Assembly (NCBI RefSeq): GCF_905220995.1
Contig: NZ_CAJNBJ010000016.1
Coordinates: 558,001 to 622,000 of the forward strand
DNA from: Nitrospira defluvii
GTDB lineage: Bacteria; Nitrospirota; Nitrospiria; Nitrospirales; Nitrospiraceae
Direction of reading: 5' to 3'
Length of the DNA stretch: 64,000 nucleotides
The translations under genes were made by a program, and so were the position numbers. Positions within the stretch are counted from its first letter, which is position 1. Each line of letters starts with the position of its first letter. Under the pieces are notes generated by a model. That model saw only the letters and a program-made list of their open reading frames with translations. It ran no database searches and was not told the origin of the DNA. This document shows positions 28,735 to 37,935 of the stretch, one piece after another.

Positions 28735-29411
28735 CCAATCCTCACTCGCCACCGACCGACACCTGCATCTTGAAAGTCGTCGTCGGGTCGCATGCGCACG
28801 GCCTGGCCGGACCGGACAGCGACAAGGATTTTCGCAGCGTCTTCGTGCTGCCCACCGCCGAATTGTTTCGTGTGGGTTTCAAATACCAAGGCACGAGGAT
28901 GATGAAGGAGGAGGACGACGAGACCGCCTGGGAGATCGGGCACTTTCTCCAGCTCGCACTGCAGGGTCACCCCTTGGTGCTGGAAACGCTGGTCGCCCCG
29001 GTCGTCACGATGGACGACTGGGGCACGGAGCTACGGCAACTCTTCCCTCGTCTCTGGTCCGCACAAACCGCTTATGACTCCTTTCTCAACTACTGCGAGA
29101 ACCAGCGCAAGAAAATGTTGGAGAAAAAAGACGGCCGGCCGGCGAAATACGCCGCGGCCTACGTGCGCGTGCTGTTTAATCTCTGCGAATTACTGGAACG
29201 CGGTAGCTTCAGCATCAGGATTTCAGAAACTCCGGTCGGCGAAGTCGTCCGTCGGATCAAGTCGGGACAGTACCGGCCCGGTGAAGTCATTGATCTGGGG
29301 GAATATTGGAGCGAAGAAGCCGCCCGCCGTCTGCGCACCTGCACTCAACAGGCGCGCCCTGATCTCGCCGATGCATTTCTGCTCAAACTACGGAAGGCGT
29401 TTCTGCGTTAG
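28731..29411 (+). CDS. RlaP/YcgL-type predicted nucleotidyltransferase
   Basis: 226 residues. The N-terminal motif V-G-S-H-A-H-G-L-A-G-P-D-S-D-K-D-F-R matches the G-S-x-A-x-G-x-x-x-x-x-S-D-x-D core of the polymerase beta-like family called RlaP. A helical C-terminal domain contains L-Y/F-N-L-C-E-L-L. The ATG at 28731 overlaps the carrier protein stop (ATGA). The nucleotide and target are unknown; modification of the preceding carrier protein is a speculative option. Confidence 0.8.
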   Translation: MTNPHSPPTDTCILKVVVGSHAHGLAGPDSDKDFRSVFVLPTAELFRVGFKYQGTRMMKEEDDETAWEIGHFLQLALQGHPLVLETLVAPVVTMDDWGTELRQLFPRLWSAQTAYDSFLNYCENQRKKMLEKKDGRPAKYAAAYVRVLFNLCELLERGSFSIRISETPVGEVVRRIKSGQYRPGEVIDLGEYWSEEAARRLRTCTQQARPDLADAFLLKLRKAFLR

Positions 29412-29986
29412 CGACCACACGACCGGCGGCATGACAATACAAAACCCGCTTCCGTGTGGAGATCAGGCCTGCCGACCGAGCGAGATCCATCCGAACACCC
29501 CGGCACAACGCTCACGCCGGATGTCCCGCGCCTCCCGTTCATCGGGCTCCCACTGGAGCCGTGCCTCATACTGGCACCGAGATGGAAGCGCGTCCCTTCA
29601 GAACTGACCCCGAAACCGGCACAGGCGCAACCCCCGAACCAACTCTTCGCTGCACGGAAGCGGGGATGTCGACCTTATCCTGGCTCCACCTCCCTTCACT
29701 TATCCATGTAAGCACGGTCGGACTGGAATCAATGAGGTAATTGGCACCATTGCCGCTCCCCGCTGCTGTCCCGTATCGCCCCACCCTCAGGCGCCGACGA
29801 CCAAGAGCCCGCCTCGCCGTTTGCCCTAAGCGAGTGAACTTTCGCCACTCCCTGATGCGACCATCGCAGGATTTCTCCCTGGCATCGGGCCTGCAATAGC
29901 CTGGAAGCAGTTGCGCGTGACGAGCGAATCTATGATCGTCAGGCGCAGATGCACAACCCACAGGCTTGCACAAAGGAGACGGCATC
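29412..29986. other. Intergenic region before the stress locus
   Basis: 575 bases. Short frames exist on both strands but none has family features or a good start. I see no repeat or strong hairpin. A promoter for the hsp20 operon is expected in its right part. Confidence 0.4.
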
Positions 29987-30460
29987 ATGAGTGGACTCAC
30001 ACGCTGGGAACCGTTTCGCGCACAGTGGAACCCTTGGAAGGAACTGGAGGATGTGGAGAAGCGTCTGTCGGCGCTCTGGGGCCGCCCCCAGGGCAAGGTC
30101 GAAGGACAAAAGGAAGCCATCTCGGTGGCAGAATGGGCTCCGCTGGTCGACATCACGGAGGACGACAAGGAATATCTGATCAAAGCCGAGCTGCCGGAGA
30201 TCAAAAAGGAAGACGTGAAGCTGACCGTGCAGGACAATGTGCTCGCCATTTCCGGTGAACGAAAATACGAGAAGGAAGAAAAGGACAAGAAGTACCACCG
30301 GGTGGAACGCGCCTACGGCAGTTTTCTGCGAAGCTTCACGCTGCCGGAAGATGCCGATGGCAGCAAGGTCGCGGCGGAGTACAAAGACGGCGTGCTGAAG
30401 GTTCATCTGCCGAAATCGGAAAAAGCCAAACCCAAATCCATCGAGGTCAAGGTCTCCTGA
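29987..30460 (+). CDS. Small heat shock protein, Hsp20 family
   Basis: 157 residues. The alpha-crystallin domain runs from about 45 to 145, with the conserved A-x-x-x-x-G-V-L-K-V-like strand (Y-K-D-G-V-L-K-V-H-L-P-K). The N-terminus R-W-E-P-F-R is typical of bacterial Hsp20. AAAGGAG lies eight bases before the ATG. It heads a long plus-strand run of stress genes. Confidence 0.93.
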   Translation: MSGLTRWEPFRAQWNPWKELEDVEKRLSALWGRPQGKVEGQKEAISVAEWAPLVDITEDDKEYLIKAELPEIKKEDVKLTVQDNVLAISGERKYEKEEKDKKYHRVERAYGSFLRSFTLPEDADGSKVAAEYKDGVLKVHLPKSEKAKPKSIEVKVS

Positions 30461-30476
30461 ACGGAAGGAGCAGGCC

Positions 30477-30626
30477 ATGTTCAAACATCCTCGGTATCTG
30501 GATATTCCCTGGGAAATGCATTGGCATCCGGAGGGGACATCTCATCATCACCGATGGTTGGTGCTCCTCGTGATCCTTGCGGCTCTCTTTTTGATCGGCG
30601 TGGGAGTGACCAGTGGACTCTGGTAG
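30477..30626 (+). CDS. 49-residue membrane protein
   Basis: A small gene with an excellent AAGGAG six bases before its ATG, 16 bases after hsp20. The N-terminal half is His- and Trp-rich (H-W-H-P-E-G, H-H-H-R-W); the C-terminal half is a single transmembrane helix (L-V-L-L-V-I-L-A-A-L-F-L-I-G). The histidines could bind metal or haem; no family is recognised. Confidence 0.75.
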   Translation: MFKHPRYLDIPWEMHWHPEGTSHHHRWLVLLVILAALFLIGVGVTSGLW

Positions 30627-30679
30627 ACAGCCCATGGCTGACGCGGACGTGCAACACAGGCGAAGAATGGGCACGCGAC

Positions 30680-31333
30680 ATGTTCAAGAACCGTGAAGAA
30701 GCCGGCGAACTGCTCGCACAGGAACTGGCCGCATACCGGAATGATCCGGCGGCGATCCTGCTCGCGCTTCCGCGCGGAGGGGTGGCAGTAGCCTATCAAT
30801 TGAGCCTGGCCCTGCATCTGCCTCTGGATGTGCTGATCACGCGCAAAATCGGCGCGCCCGGTAATCCGGAATATGCGCTGGGGGCGGTCAGCGAGACGGG
30901 AGCGGTCTACTGGAATCGGGAGGCGCTCTCCGGCCTATCATTGACAGATCGAGACCTTGCCGCCGCCGTGCAGGCGCAACAAAAGGAAGTCGCCCGGCGT
31001 GTGGCCCTCTACCGGCAGGGGCGGCCATTCCCCTCACTCAAGGACCGGACAGTGATTCTCGTGGATGACGGACTGGCAACCGGCGCTACCTTCTTTGCGT
31101 CGGTCGCGACGGTGCGCCAGGCGCATCCTCGCCGCGTCATCGGGGCCGTTCCGGTCGGCCCGCACAGCACCGTGGAACAGGCGCGGGCGATCGTGGATCA
31201 GTTGGTGATTCTCCGAACACCGGACCCGTTTTATGCCGTGGGGAATTTTTACCGGGATTTCGAACAGATCGAAGACCGCGAAGTCTTGCAGTATCTCAAC
31301 CTCGCGGAAGAAGCATTTGTGAGCAAGTCATAA
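30680..31333 (+). CDS. Phosphoribosyltransferase-like protein
   Basis: 217 residues. The PRPP-binding motif I-L-V-D-D-G-L-A-T-G-A-T is intact, and A-L-P-R-G-G-V-A-V-A near the N-terminus is the usual family start. Proteins of this type often accompany Usp and Hsp20 genes; their substrate is not established. The ATG lacks a strong SD. Its 5' part lies in the short gap after the small membrane protein. Confidence 0.85.
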   Translation: MFKNREEAGELLAQELAAYRNDPAAILLALPRGGVAVAYQLSLALHLPLDVLITRKIGAPGNPEYALGAVSETGAVYWNREALSGLSLTDRDLAAAVQAQQKEVARRVALYRQGRPFPSLKDRTVILVDDGLATGATFFASVATVRQAHPRRVIGAVPVGPHSTVEQARAIVDQLVILRTPDPFYAVGNFYRDFEQIEDREVLQYLNLAEEAFVSKS

Positions 31334-31387
31334 GAGCCGGAACTGCGCCATCAATCGGCGCGCCGGCCAGGAAAGGGACCTATTGCG

Positions 31388-31882
31388 ATGAACAAACAGA
31401 CAGAAGGCGGCCACAGCGCGCGCCGCGATCGATATGTTGAGGAATACAAACACGATTCGTACAAGATGCCGGGCAAGTTGAAGGAGCCGACGGTCTGCAC
31501 GACGTGCGGCGCCCTCTACCAGAAGGGGCGCTGGACTTGGGAGGCCAAACCGGCAGGCGCCGAGCAGATCACCTGTCCCGCATGCCTGCGCATCCAGGAC
31601 AAAAATCCGAAGGGATTCGTGACCCTGAAAGGCCCATATAAGACCCAGCATCGCGATCAGGTGTTGGGGCTGATTCACAATACCGAAGCGCAGGAAAAGA
31701 AAGCCTACCCCATGGCTCGCATCATGACGATCGAGGACCGGGCCGAGGGGCTGGTCGTCCTCACCACGGATGCCCATTTGCCGCGGCGCATCGGCGAAGC
31801 GCTCAAACATGCACACCATGGCGAATTGGACATTCAGTACGACCAGGACGAAGATTTTGTCCGGATCACGTGGACCGGTTAG
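31388..31882 (+). CDS. BCAM0308-family protein with zinc-binding motif
   Basis: 164 residues. Two C-x2-C pairs (C-T-T-C-G-A and C-P-A-C-L-R) around residues 36-65 form a likely zinc ribbon. The C-terminal part reads I-E-D-R-A-E-G-L-V-V-L-T-T-D-A-H-L-P-R-R-I-G-E-A-L-K, as in BCAM0308-like proteins named after a member of the Burkholderia cenocepacia low-oxygen-activated locus. Function unknown. AGGAAAGGGA precedes the ATG. Confidence 0.75.
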   Translation: MNKQTEGGHSARRDRYVEEYKHDSYKMPGKLKEPTVCTTCGALYQKGRWTWEAKPAGAEQITCPACLRIQDKNPKGFVTLKGPYKTQHRDQVLGLIHNTEAQEKKAYPMARIMTIEDRAEGLVVLTTDAHLPRRIGEALKHAHHGELDIQYDQDEDFVRITWTG

Positions 31883-31947
31883 GCCCTCGGCGTAAAGAGG
31901 ACGCATCGGGTGCACACAGCGATTGGACCGGTCGAGGCGAGGTGGTC

Positions 31948-32499
31948 ATGGGGGAACGGCGACGGAGAGGAATGCAATGGAGCGCGTTACTGACTGGGGG
32001 AATCCTGGTTCTACTCGCCATACTGCCGGCAGCAAGGGCCGAGGTACGGATACTGCCGGAAGCCGCGGCTGAACTGGATCAGGCGACGACAGAGGCGGTC
32101 ATGCGCACCTTTCGAGCAGCAGATGAGGCGATCCGCGCACGTGACCTCAATGGCGTGATGGCCCTCTATTCCGAGCAGTACGACTATCACGGACTCAAGA
32201 AGCCCGACATGCGGAAGGTGTGGGCCAATCTGTTCGATGAATTCCAGGACCTCACCGATACCCATCACTTTTCCCGGCTGACCAAGGTCGGCAGCGGCTC
32301 CAAGACCATCATCGAAGTCACCTGCACGGGCAGCTTGTCCGGACTCTCCAAGACCGGCGGCTTACGCGTCCCGATCGACAGTTGGTATGAGGAAGTTCAC
32401 TACATGACGTTCGAAGAGGGACAGTGGCGCATTCGAGGCAACGTCGGCGATTCCCCGCGGTTGATGCCCTTCGGCACGTCACCGCATCCGTTGTTTTGA
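31948..32499 (+). CDS. Exported NTF2-like domain protein
   Basis: 183 residues with a signal peptide (hydrophobic stretch ending A-A-R-A-E near residue 31). The mature part has the NTF2/SnoaL-like opening D-E-A-I-R-A-R-D-L-N-G-V-M-A-L-Y and a following strand-rich half. Such domains are small-molecule binders or enzymes; none can be named. An ATG at 31972 with GGAGAGG is a second possible start. Stop and next SD are close, so it is co-transcribed with the Usp gene. Confidence 0.75.
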   Translation: MGERRRRGMQWSALLTGGILVLLAILPAARAEVRILPEAAAELDQATTEAVMRTFRAADEAIRARDLNGVMALYSEQYDYHGLKKPDMRKVWANLFDEFQDLTDTHHFSRLTKVGSGSKTIIEVTCTGSLSGLSKTGGLRVPIDSWYEEVHYMTFEEGQWRIRGNVGDSPRLMPFGTSPHPLF

Positions 32500-32509
32500 A
32501 AGGAGGCCT

Positions 32510-33367
32510 ATGCGCGTTCTGATCGCACTGGACTGGTCGGAGCAGGCGTTTGCGGCCGTTCGAGAAGCCTCGTATCTCTACGATCTGCATGAGGTCATTC
32601 TGGTGCATGGGATCGACCTCGGGATGTTTCAATATCCCATCGTCGCGGAAGTGAGCAGCATGCAGGGCTACGACGAATTCCGCGATGCCATGAAGAAGGC
32701 GGGCGAGCAGCTGCTGGATCACACCACCACCCTGTTGCCCACGGAAGGGGTCTCGATCACGCGCGTCTGTGAATTCGCCAAACCGGCATCGCTGATATTG
32801 GACAAGGCGCGGGATCTTCGGCCCGAGCTGATCGTGCTCGGCGCGCGCGGACGCGGGCGCGTCGGCGAATTCGTCCTGGGCAGTGTCTCCCATCGCGTCG
32901 CGCTGCACGCGGATTGTACGACGTTGATCGTGAAGGAACGGGAGGGACCGGTCAAGCGAGTCACGGTGGCGGTCGAAGGACATGAGGACGCTGAGCGCAT
33001 CAAATCCTGGCTGCTCGCACACCCGTTTAGAAACCCGGTGGATCTCACCATTATCAGCGTGGTGCGGCCCATTCCCGCCACCGACCCCTTCAGCCTGTTT
33101 CCGCTTCAAGACTGGACCGGCATCGCCGTACGTTCGGCGGAGGATTTGGTCAAACATCTCGCCGCCTCGGTGATGAACAACCGATATACGGTCGGGACGC
33201 AGGTGAGCGTGGGCGATCCCACGGATATTCTGACGGAACGCGCCAAGTCGGCAGACCTGTTGATCATCGGCTCACACGGACGGAAAGGACTGGAGCGGTT
33301 TCTTCTGGGAAGTATTTCTCACGCGCTGCTTCACCAGGTCCCCTGTCCCGTGTTGATGGTACGATGA
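32510..33367 (+). CDS. Universal stress protein with two UspA domains
   Basis: 285 residues. Both domains carry the ATP-binding G-x2-G-x9-G-S motif (G-A-R-G-R-G-R-V-G and G-S-H-G-R-K-G-L-E). AAAGGAGG is immediately upstream of the ATG. It belongs to the stress operon between the NTF2-like protein and a cytochrome c. Confidence 0.93.
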   Translation: MRVLIALDWSEQAFAAVREASYLYDLHEVILVHGIDLGMFQYPIVAEVSSMQGYDEFRDAMKKAGEQLLDHTTTLLPTEGVSITRVCEFAKPASLILDKARDLRPELIVLGARGRGRVGEFVLGSVSHRVALHADCTTLIVKEREGPVKRVTVAVEGHEDAERIKSWLLAHPFRNPVDLTIISVVRPIPATDPFSLFPLQDWTGIAVRSAEDLVKHLAASVMNNRYTVGTQVSVGDPTDILTERAKSADLLIIGSHGRKGLERFLLGSISHALLHQVPCPVLMVR

Positions 33368-33427
33368 GGTGACTGGCAGTCTTTCGGAGGACATCGAATC
33401 ATAGTCGAATCATAAAGGAGCCCCCGC

Positions 33428-33790
33428 ATGAAAACCTTCAGCATTCTCTGTGCCCTCTGCCTCGTGATCTTGGGAAGCACCTGGGCCGCCGGACAAACCA
33501 ATCGCGGCAATCCTCGCGACGGCCAGGCCATCTATGAAAAAAACTGCCTGCGATGCCATGGTGACAAACTGGACGGGAACGGACCGGATGGGCAGTATCT
33601 GATCGTGCGGCCGGCGAATTTTCAGTCGGTCAACTCACGGGCGAAAACTGATTGGGAATTGCTGATCACGATTGCGAACGGGGCCCTGTTCAGCCCCATG
33701 CACGGCTATCGAGGCAAATTGACGGATCAACAAATGCTGGACGTGTTGTCCTATATCCGTTCCGTCGCGGCACCCGAATTTGTGAGTTAG
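33428..33790 (+). CDS. Monohaem cytochrome c
   Basis: 120 residues with a signal peptide and one haem site C-L-R-C-H at about residue 40. The distal Met is probably in F-S-P-M-H-G-Y. The C-terminal L-S-Y-I-R-S-V helix is typical of class I cytochromes. AAAGGAG precedes the ATG. It lies 19 bases before the thioredoxin-CcdA gene, whose product could keep the haem-binding cysteines reduced. Confidence 0.9.
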   Translation: MKTFSILCALCLVILGSTWAAGQTNRGNPRDGQAIYEKNCLRCHGDKLDGNGPDGQYLIVRPANFQSVNSRAKTDWELLITIANGALFSPMHGYRGKLTDQQMLDVLSYIRSVAAPEFVS

Positions 33791-33809
33791 CCGACGGGCC
33801 GGAGGCCGC

Positions 33810-35009
33810 ATGGTTCGGTATGGACGCTCGGGCACCGGCCTGCTCGTGCTACTCTTCTGTCTGTTCATCAGTCAGGGACTCGGCCTGACATCCGAACCGG
33901 CGCCAGACCTGGAAGTGTTCGTACGCACCGGCTGCCCGCATTGCGAGGCGGCCAAAGAGTTTCTCGAACAGCTTCGACGGGCTCATCCCGACCTCCGCAT
34001 CCTGTTTCACGACATCGCGCTCGACCGCGACGCTCTGGCACGACTGGACAGGCTCGCGCAGGACCAGGCCCTCCCAGTGGTCGGCGTGCCGGCGTTCTAC
34101 CTGAACGGGGAACTGATTGTCGGGTACCAGGATGATCAGACCACCGGCGCCCGCCTGCTCGCCATGCTCAATCGTCCCCCCGGCATGCCCGCCGTCGAAC
34201 CGTTTGCCGCCTGCCGCCCCGCCCAGCCGGAGTGCCAGGCCAAAGCCCAGAGCACGGCTGAGGCGGAGAGCATCGTGTTACCGTGGGTGGGCCGCGTCAG
34301 CGTCGCTGAGTTGGGCCTTCCACTTTTCACGCTCGCCATCGGCCTGCTCGACGGCTTCAATCCCTGTGCGATGTGGGTCCTCCTGTTCCTCCTGTCGCTG
34401 CTGGCAACCCTGCGCGACCGCGTCGCCATGGTGCTCATCTCCGGCACCTTCGTGCTGGTGAGCGGACTCATCTATTTTGCCTTTATGGCGGCCTGGCTGA
34501 ACCTGTTTCTACTGATCGGCCTGTCCCATGCCGTCCAGTTGATATTGGGAGCCCTGGCGATAGGGATCGGTCTGGTGAACGTGAAAGACTTTTTCGCGTT
34601 CCGGCGGGGACTCTCCTTCAGCATTCCGGACTCCGCCAAGCCGGGGCTTTATGCGAGAATCCGCCGCATCGTCCAGGCTGAACATCGACTGGGTGCCATG
34701 GCGGGCGTGATCGTGCTGGCGGGCTTGGTCAACCTCGTCGAGTTACTCTGCACGGCCGGATTCCCCGCCCTCTACACCCAGGTGTTGAGTACCTATCATC
34801 TGCCTGCCTGGCATTACTACGCCTACCTCGGACTCTACAATCTCGCCTACATCGCCGACGATGCGCTGATGGTCACGCTGGCGGTCGTCACCTTGGGACG
34901 CCGCAAGTTGGAGGAACGCGAAGGCCGGTGGTTGAAACTCCTCAGCGGCGCGGTCATGATCGCACTGGGATTGCTACTGATTGTGAAACCGAGCCTGCTG
35001 ACGAGGTGA
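33810..35009 (+). CDS. Thioredoxin-like domain fused to a CcdA/DsbD-type membrane domain
   Basis: 399 residues. A signal or anchor segment (about 10-28) is followed by a glutaredoxin/thioredoxin-like domain with C-P-H-C active site (about 46) and V-P-A-F-Y-L. From about 165 there is a polytopic membrane domain containing G-F-N-P-C-A-M-W-V-L-L-F-L-L and a later N-L-V-E-L-L-C-T-A-G-F-P, the two membrane cysteines of CcdA/DsbD electron carriers. It probably moves reducing equivalents to the periplasm for cytochrome c maturation. GGAGG lies just before the ATG. Confidence 0.9.
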   Translation: MVRYGRSGTGLLVLLFCLFISQGLGLTSEPAPDLEVFVRTGCPHCEAAKEFLEQLRRAHPDLRILFHDIALDRDALARLDRLAQDQALPVVGVPAFYLNGELIVGYQDDQTTGARLLAMLNRPPGMPAVEPFAACRPAQPECQAKAQSTAEAESIVLPWVGRVSVAELGLPLFTLAIGLLDGFNPCAMWVLLFLLSLLATLRDRVAMVLISGTFVLVSGLIYFAFMAAWLNLFLLIGLSHAVQLILGALAIGIGLVNVKDFFAFRRGLSFSIPDSAKPGLYARIRRIVQAEHRLGAMAGVIVLAGLVNLVELLCTAGFPALYTQVLSTYHLPAWHYYAYLGLYNLAYIADDALMVTLAVVTLGRRKLEEREGRWLKLLSGAVMIALGLLLIVKPSLLTR

Positions 35010-35013
35010 TTCG

Positions 35014-37746
35014 ATGCAACGTCTTCGCCCACGCCACATACCCCCCCTACGGGACGATGGACCCGACTCGGGGCACACGATCCTGAGCGATGGAACCACG
35101 GCCTTGCTGCGGATCGCGCAACCCGGCGACGCCGACGAGTTGCAACGCTTCGTCGAACGCCTCTCCCCCGCAGCCACACGCCACCGTTTCTTCTCGGAAA
35201 GCGCCCCGCCCGCCGAGGTGATCCGCACACTCTGCGATTCTTCACAGCCACAGCGGAGCCTCACACTGCTCGCTCTCCGGCGCCAGGACGATACGCTGAG
35301 CATTATCGCTTCAGGGTCGTACCATGCGCGAAACCCGCATGAGGCAGAAGTCGCCATGGCCGTCGACGACCGGCTCCATGGGCACGGGCTCGGCACAATT
35401 CTGCTCGAACGTCTGGCCCTGCTCGCCGTCCGGCACGGATTTACCAAACTCTGGGCCATCACCCATGCCGACAACCTGGCGATGCGGGAGGTGTTCGCCA
35501 CGTCCGGCTTCACCATGGAGGAACATCTTGAAGGCGGCGACATGGAGGTCGAACTGTCGCTCACCCCGACCGATCACAGCGTCCGGCAATCGGAATGGCG
35601 CGAACGGGTCGCGACGACCGCTTCGCTGCGCCCCCTGTTCCACCCTCGCGCCGTCGCCGTGATCGGCGCGTCACGCTCCCCGCAGAGTATCGGCTATCGC
35701 CTCCTCGACGCGTTACAGAGCAATGGATTCCGCGGACGCTGCTACGCCGTCAACCCGCATGCGTCCACAATCGCGGGCGTCGACGCCTTTCCTTCGCTCC
35801 ACGCCCTGCCGGAACCGGCCGATCTCGCCGTCATCGCTGTGCCCAAAGACGCGGTCCTTTCCGTGGTGGACGACTGCGCGGCGACCGGAGTCCGCGCCCT
35901 GGTGGTCATCACCGCGGGGTTCGCCGAAGTCGGCGAAGAGGGGCGTCGGCTGCAAGCGCAATTGTTGGACAAGGTCCGGCAGCATGGCATGCGCATGGTC
36001 GGGCCCAACTGCTTCGGCATCCTGAATACAGACCCGTCGGTGCGGCTCAACGCCACCTTCACCTCCACCTTTCCGCTCGCCGGCTCGATTGCGATGTCAT
36101 CCCAAAGCGGCGCCTTGGGGCTGGCTCTGCTCGCGGCGTCACGACGATTGCAACTCGGCCTGTCGACCTTCGTCAGCGTCGGCAACAAGGCCGATGTTTC
36201 CGTGAACGACCTGTTGCAGTACTGGGAGAGTGATCACGCCACAACCGTCATTCTGTTGTATGTGGAATCGTTCGGGAACCCCAGACGGTTCGCGCACATC
36301 GCGCGGCGAGTCAGCCGCAACAAACCGATCGTCGCACTCAAAGCGGGCCGGACATCATCCGGCAAACGTGCCGCCAGCTCACACACAGCCGCGCTGGCCG
36401 CCAACGATGTCGCGGTCGACGCGTTGTTTCAACAAACCGGCATCCTGCGCGCGAACACGCTGGAAGATATGTTCGCGCTCGCGGCGGCGCTGTCGGAGCA
36501 GCCCTTGCCGAAAGGCAAACGGGTCGGCATCCTGACCAACGCAGGCGGGCCCGCCATTCTCTGCGCAGATGCCTGTGAAGCAGCCGGCCTGGAGGTGCCG
36601 GAGTTGTCTCAGGCTACGATCACGCGGCTTTCGCCTTTCCTGCCTGCCTCTGCGTCGTTACGCAACCCGGTCGATTTGATCGCCTCGGCCAGCCCGGAGC
36701 AGTACGGTCAAGCCATCGACACGCTCCTGACCTCCGACGACATCGATGCCTTGATCATTCTCTACATCGCGGTGACCAGCGCCGACGTCGATCCCATCGC
36801 GGAGGGCATCACACGAGGGATTGCTGCGGCGCGGGCGGCACAGCCGATCAAGAAGCCGGTCTACGTCGGCTGGATGGTGGAGTCCGATCGCGAGCGCCGA
36901 TTATCCCTGCCTGGGGAAACCATCCCGACGTTCGGCCTCCCTGAACTGCCCGCGCGCGTCTTAGGCACCATCGTCGGGTACGTCCAGTGGCGCGATCGCC
37001 CGCTTGGCATGGTGCCTGATTTCGACGATCTGGACCTCCCGGCCGTTCACACCATCTGCCGAGACGTGTTGGCCACCAGGGGAGGCGGCTGGTTGACGGT
37101 AGCGGAGACACGCGCGGTCTTATCAGCCATGGCGATCACGCTGCCTCCGGGCGGAGTGGCGACCAGCGCCGAGGAGGCCGCCGCACTCGCTGCGCAGATC
37201 GGTTTTCCGGTCGCCGTGAAGCTAGCCTCGCACACCCTGGTCCATAAAACCGAGATCGGCGGCGTGCATCTCAACCTCACCGGCAAGGCCGAGGTCCGCC
37301 GCGCGTACGACGACATCGCCGCGCGACTGTCTCAAGAGCAGCATACGAACGCGATGGAAGGAGTGCTCGTCCAGCCGATGGTGAAAGGCGGCGTCGAAGT
37401 CATGGCCGGCATGGTTCAGGATCCTTCCTTCGGTCCCTTGATCGGCTTCGGCCTCGGCGGGATCCACGTCGAAATTCTTGGAGATGTGCGTTTCCGGATC
37501 ACACCGCTGACGGAACTGGATGCCGCCGACCTGATTCGCAGCATCAAGGGCTATCGCCTACTGCAAGGCTATCGCGGGCACCCGCCGGCCGACGTCGACG
37601 CGATTCAGGACCTGCTGCTTCGCCTCTCACGGCTGGTCGAAGAGGTGCCGGAGATCGTGGAACTCGACCTGAATCCAATTTTCGCCCTTGCGCCAGGGGA
37701 AGGCTACAGCATTGTGGATGCGAGGATCAGGGTGGCAGGGAAATAA
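35014..37746 (+). CDS. GNAT acetyltransferase fused to ADP-forming acyl-CoA synthetase
   Basis: 910 residues. An N-terminal GNAT domain (about 20-190; H-G-H-G-L-G-T-I-L-L acetyl-CoA loop) is followed by a CoA-binding domain (A-V-A-V-I-G-A-S), two succinyl-CoA synthetase-like domains (G-P-N-C-F-G; S-S-H-T-A-A-L-A) and an ATP-grasp domain (P-V-A-V-K-L-A-S). Relatives with GNAT act as protein lysine acetyltransferases regulating acyl-CoA synthetases; in E. coli Pat the GNAT is C-terminal instead. Whether the synthetase half is active is not clear from sequence. GAGGTG is upstream; only four bases separate it from the preceding stop. Confidence 0.92.
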   Translation: MQRLRPRHIPPLRDDGPDSGHTILSDGTTALLRIAQPGDADELQRFVERLSPAATRHRFFSESAPPAEVIRTLCDSSQPQRSLTLLALRRQDDTLSIIASGSYHARNPHEAEVAMAVDDRLHGHGLGTILLERLALLAVRHGFTKLWAITHADNLAMREVFATSGFTMEEHLEGGDMEVELSLTPTDHSVRQSEWRERVATTASLRPLFHPRAVAVIGASRSPQSIGYRLLDALQSNGFRGRCYAVNPHASTIAGVDAFPSLHALPEPADLAVIAVPKDAVLSVVDDCAATGVRALVVITAGFAEVGEEGRRLQAQLLDKVRQHGMRMVGPNCFGILNTDPSVRLNATFTSTFPLAGSIAMSSQSGALGLALLAASRRLQLGLSTFVSVGNKADVSVNDLLQYWESDHATTVILLYVESFGNPRRFAHIARRVSRNKPIVALKAGRTSSGKRAASSHTAALAANDVAVDALFQQTGILRANTLEDMFALAAALSEQPLPKGKRVGILTNAGGPAILCADACEAAGLEVPELSQATITRLSPFLPASASLRNPVDLIASASPEQYGQAIDTLLTSDDIDALIILYIAVTSADVDPIAEGITRGIAAARAAQPIKKPVYVGWMVESDRERRLSLPGETIPTFGLPELPARVLGTIVGYVQWRDRPLGMVPDFDDLDLPAVHTICRDVLATRGGGWLTVAETRAVLSAMAITLPPGGVATSAEEAAALAAQIGFPVAVKLASHTLVHKTEIGGVHLNLTGKAEVRRAYDDIAARLSQEQHTNAMEGVLVQPMVKGGVEVMAGMVQDPSFGPLIGFGLGGIHVEILGDVRFRITPLTELDAADLIRSIKGYRLLQGYRGHPPADVDAIQDLLLRLSRLVEEVPEIVELDLNPIFALAPGEGYSIVDARIRVAGK

Positions 37747-37935
37747 ATTTGCGGCCTCGCTCGAATAGCAAAAGAGCGTCACGAAAGAAATCGCGCACGC
37801 CTTTTATCAGTCCGGCAGGTCGATGGATCGATTGTTTGATAGGTCATAGCTTTCTCTAAAAAAAATGGCGTGCAATGAGTGAATTTCACTTCCACTTCAC
37901 ACATCCCCCTCATGACGTTCCTGCGAAGTGGCAGG

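Noticed and set aside
29566-30288. 240-codon open frame on the minus strand across hsp20
   Set aside because: It is antisense to a clear Hsp20 gene, has no SD or family features, and its composition mirrors the sense codons.
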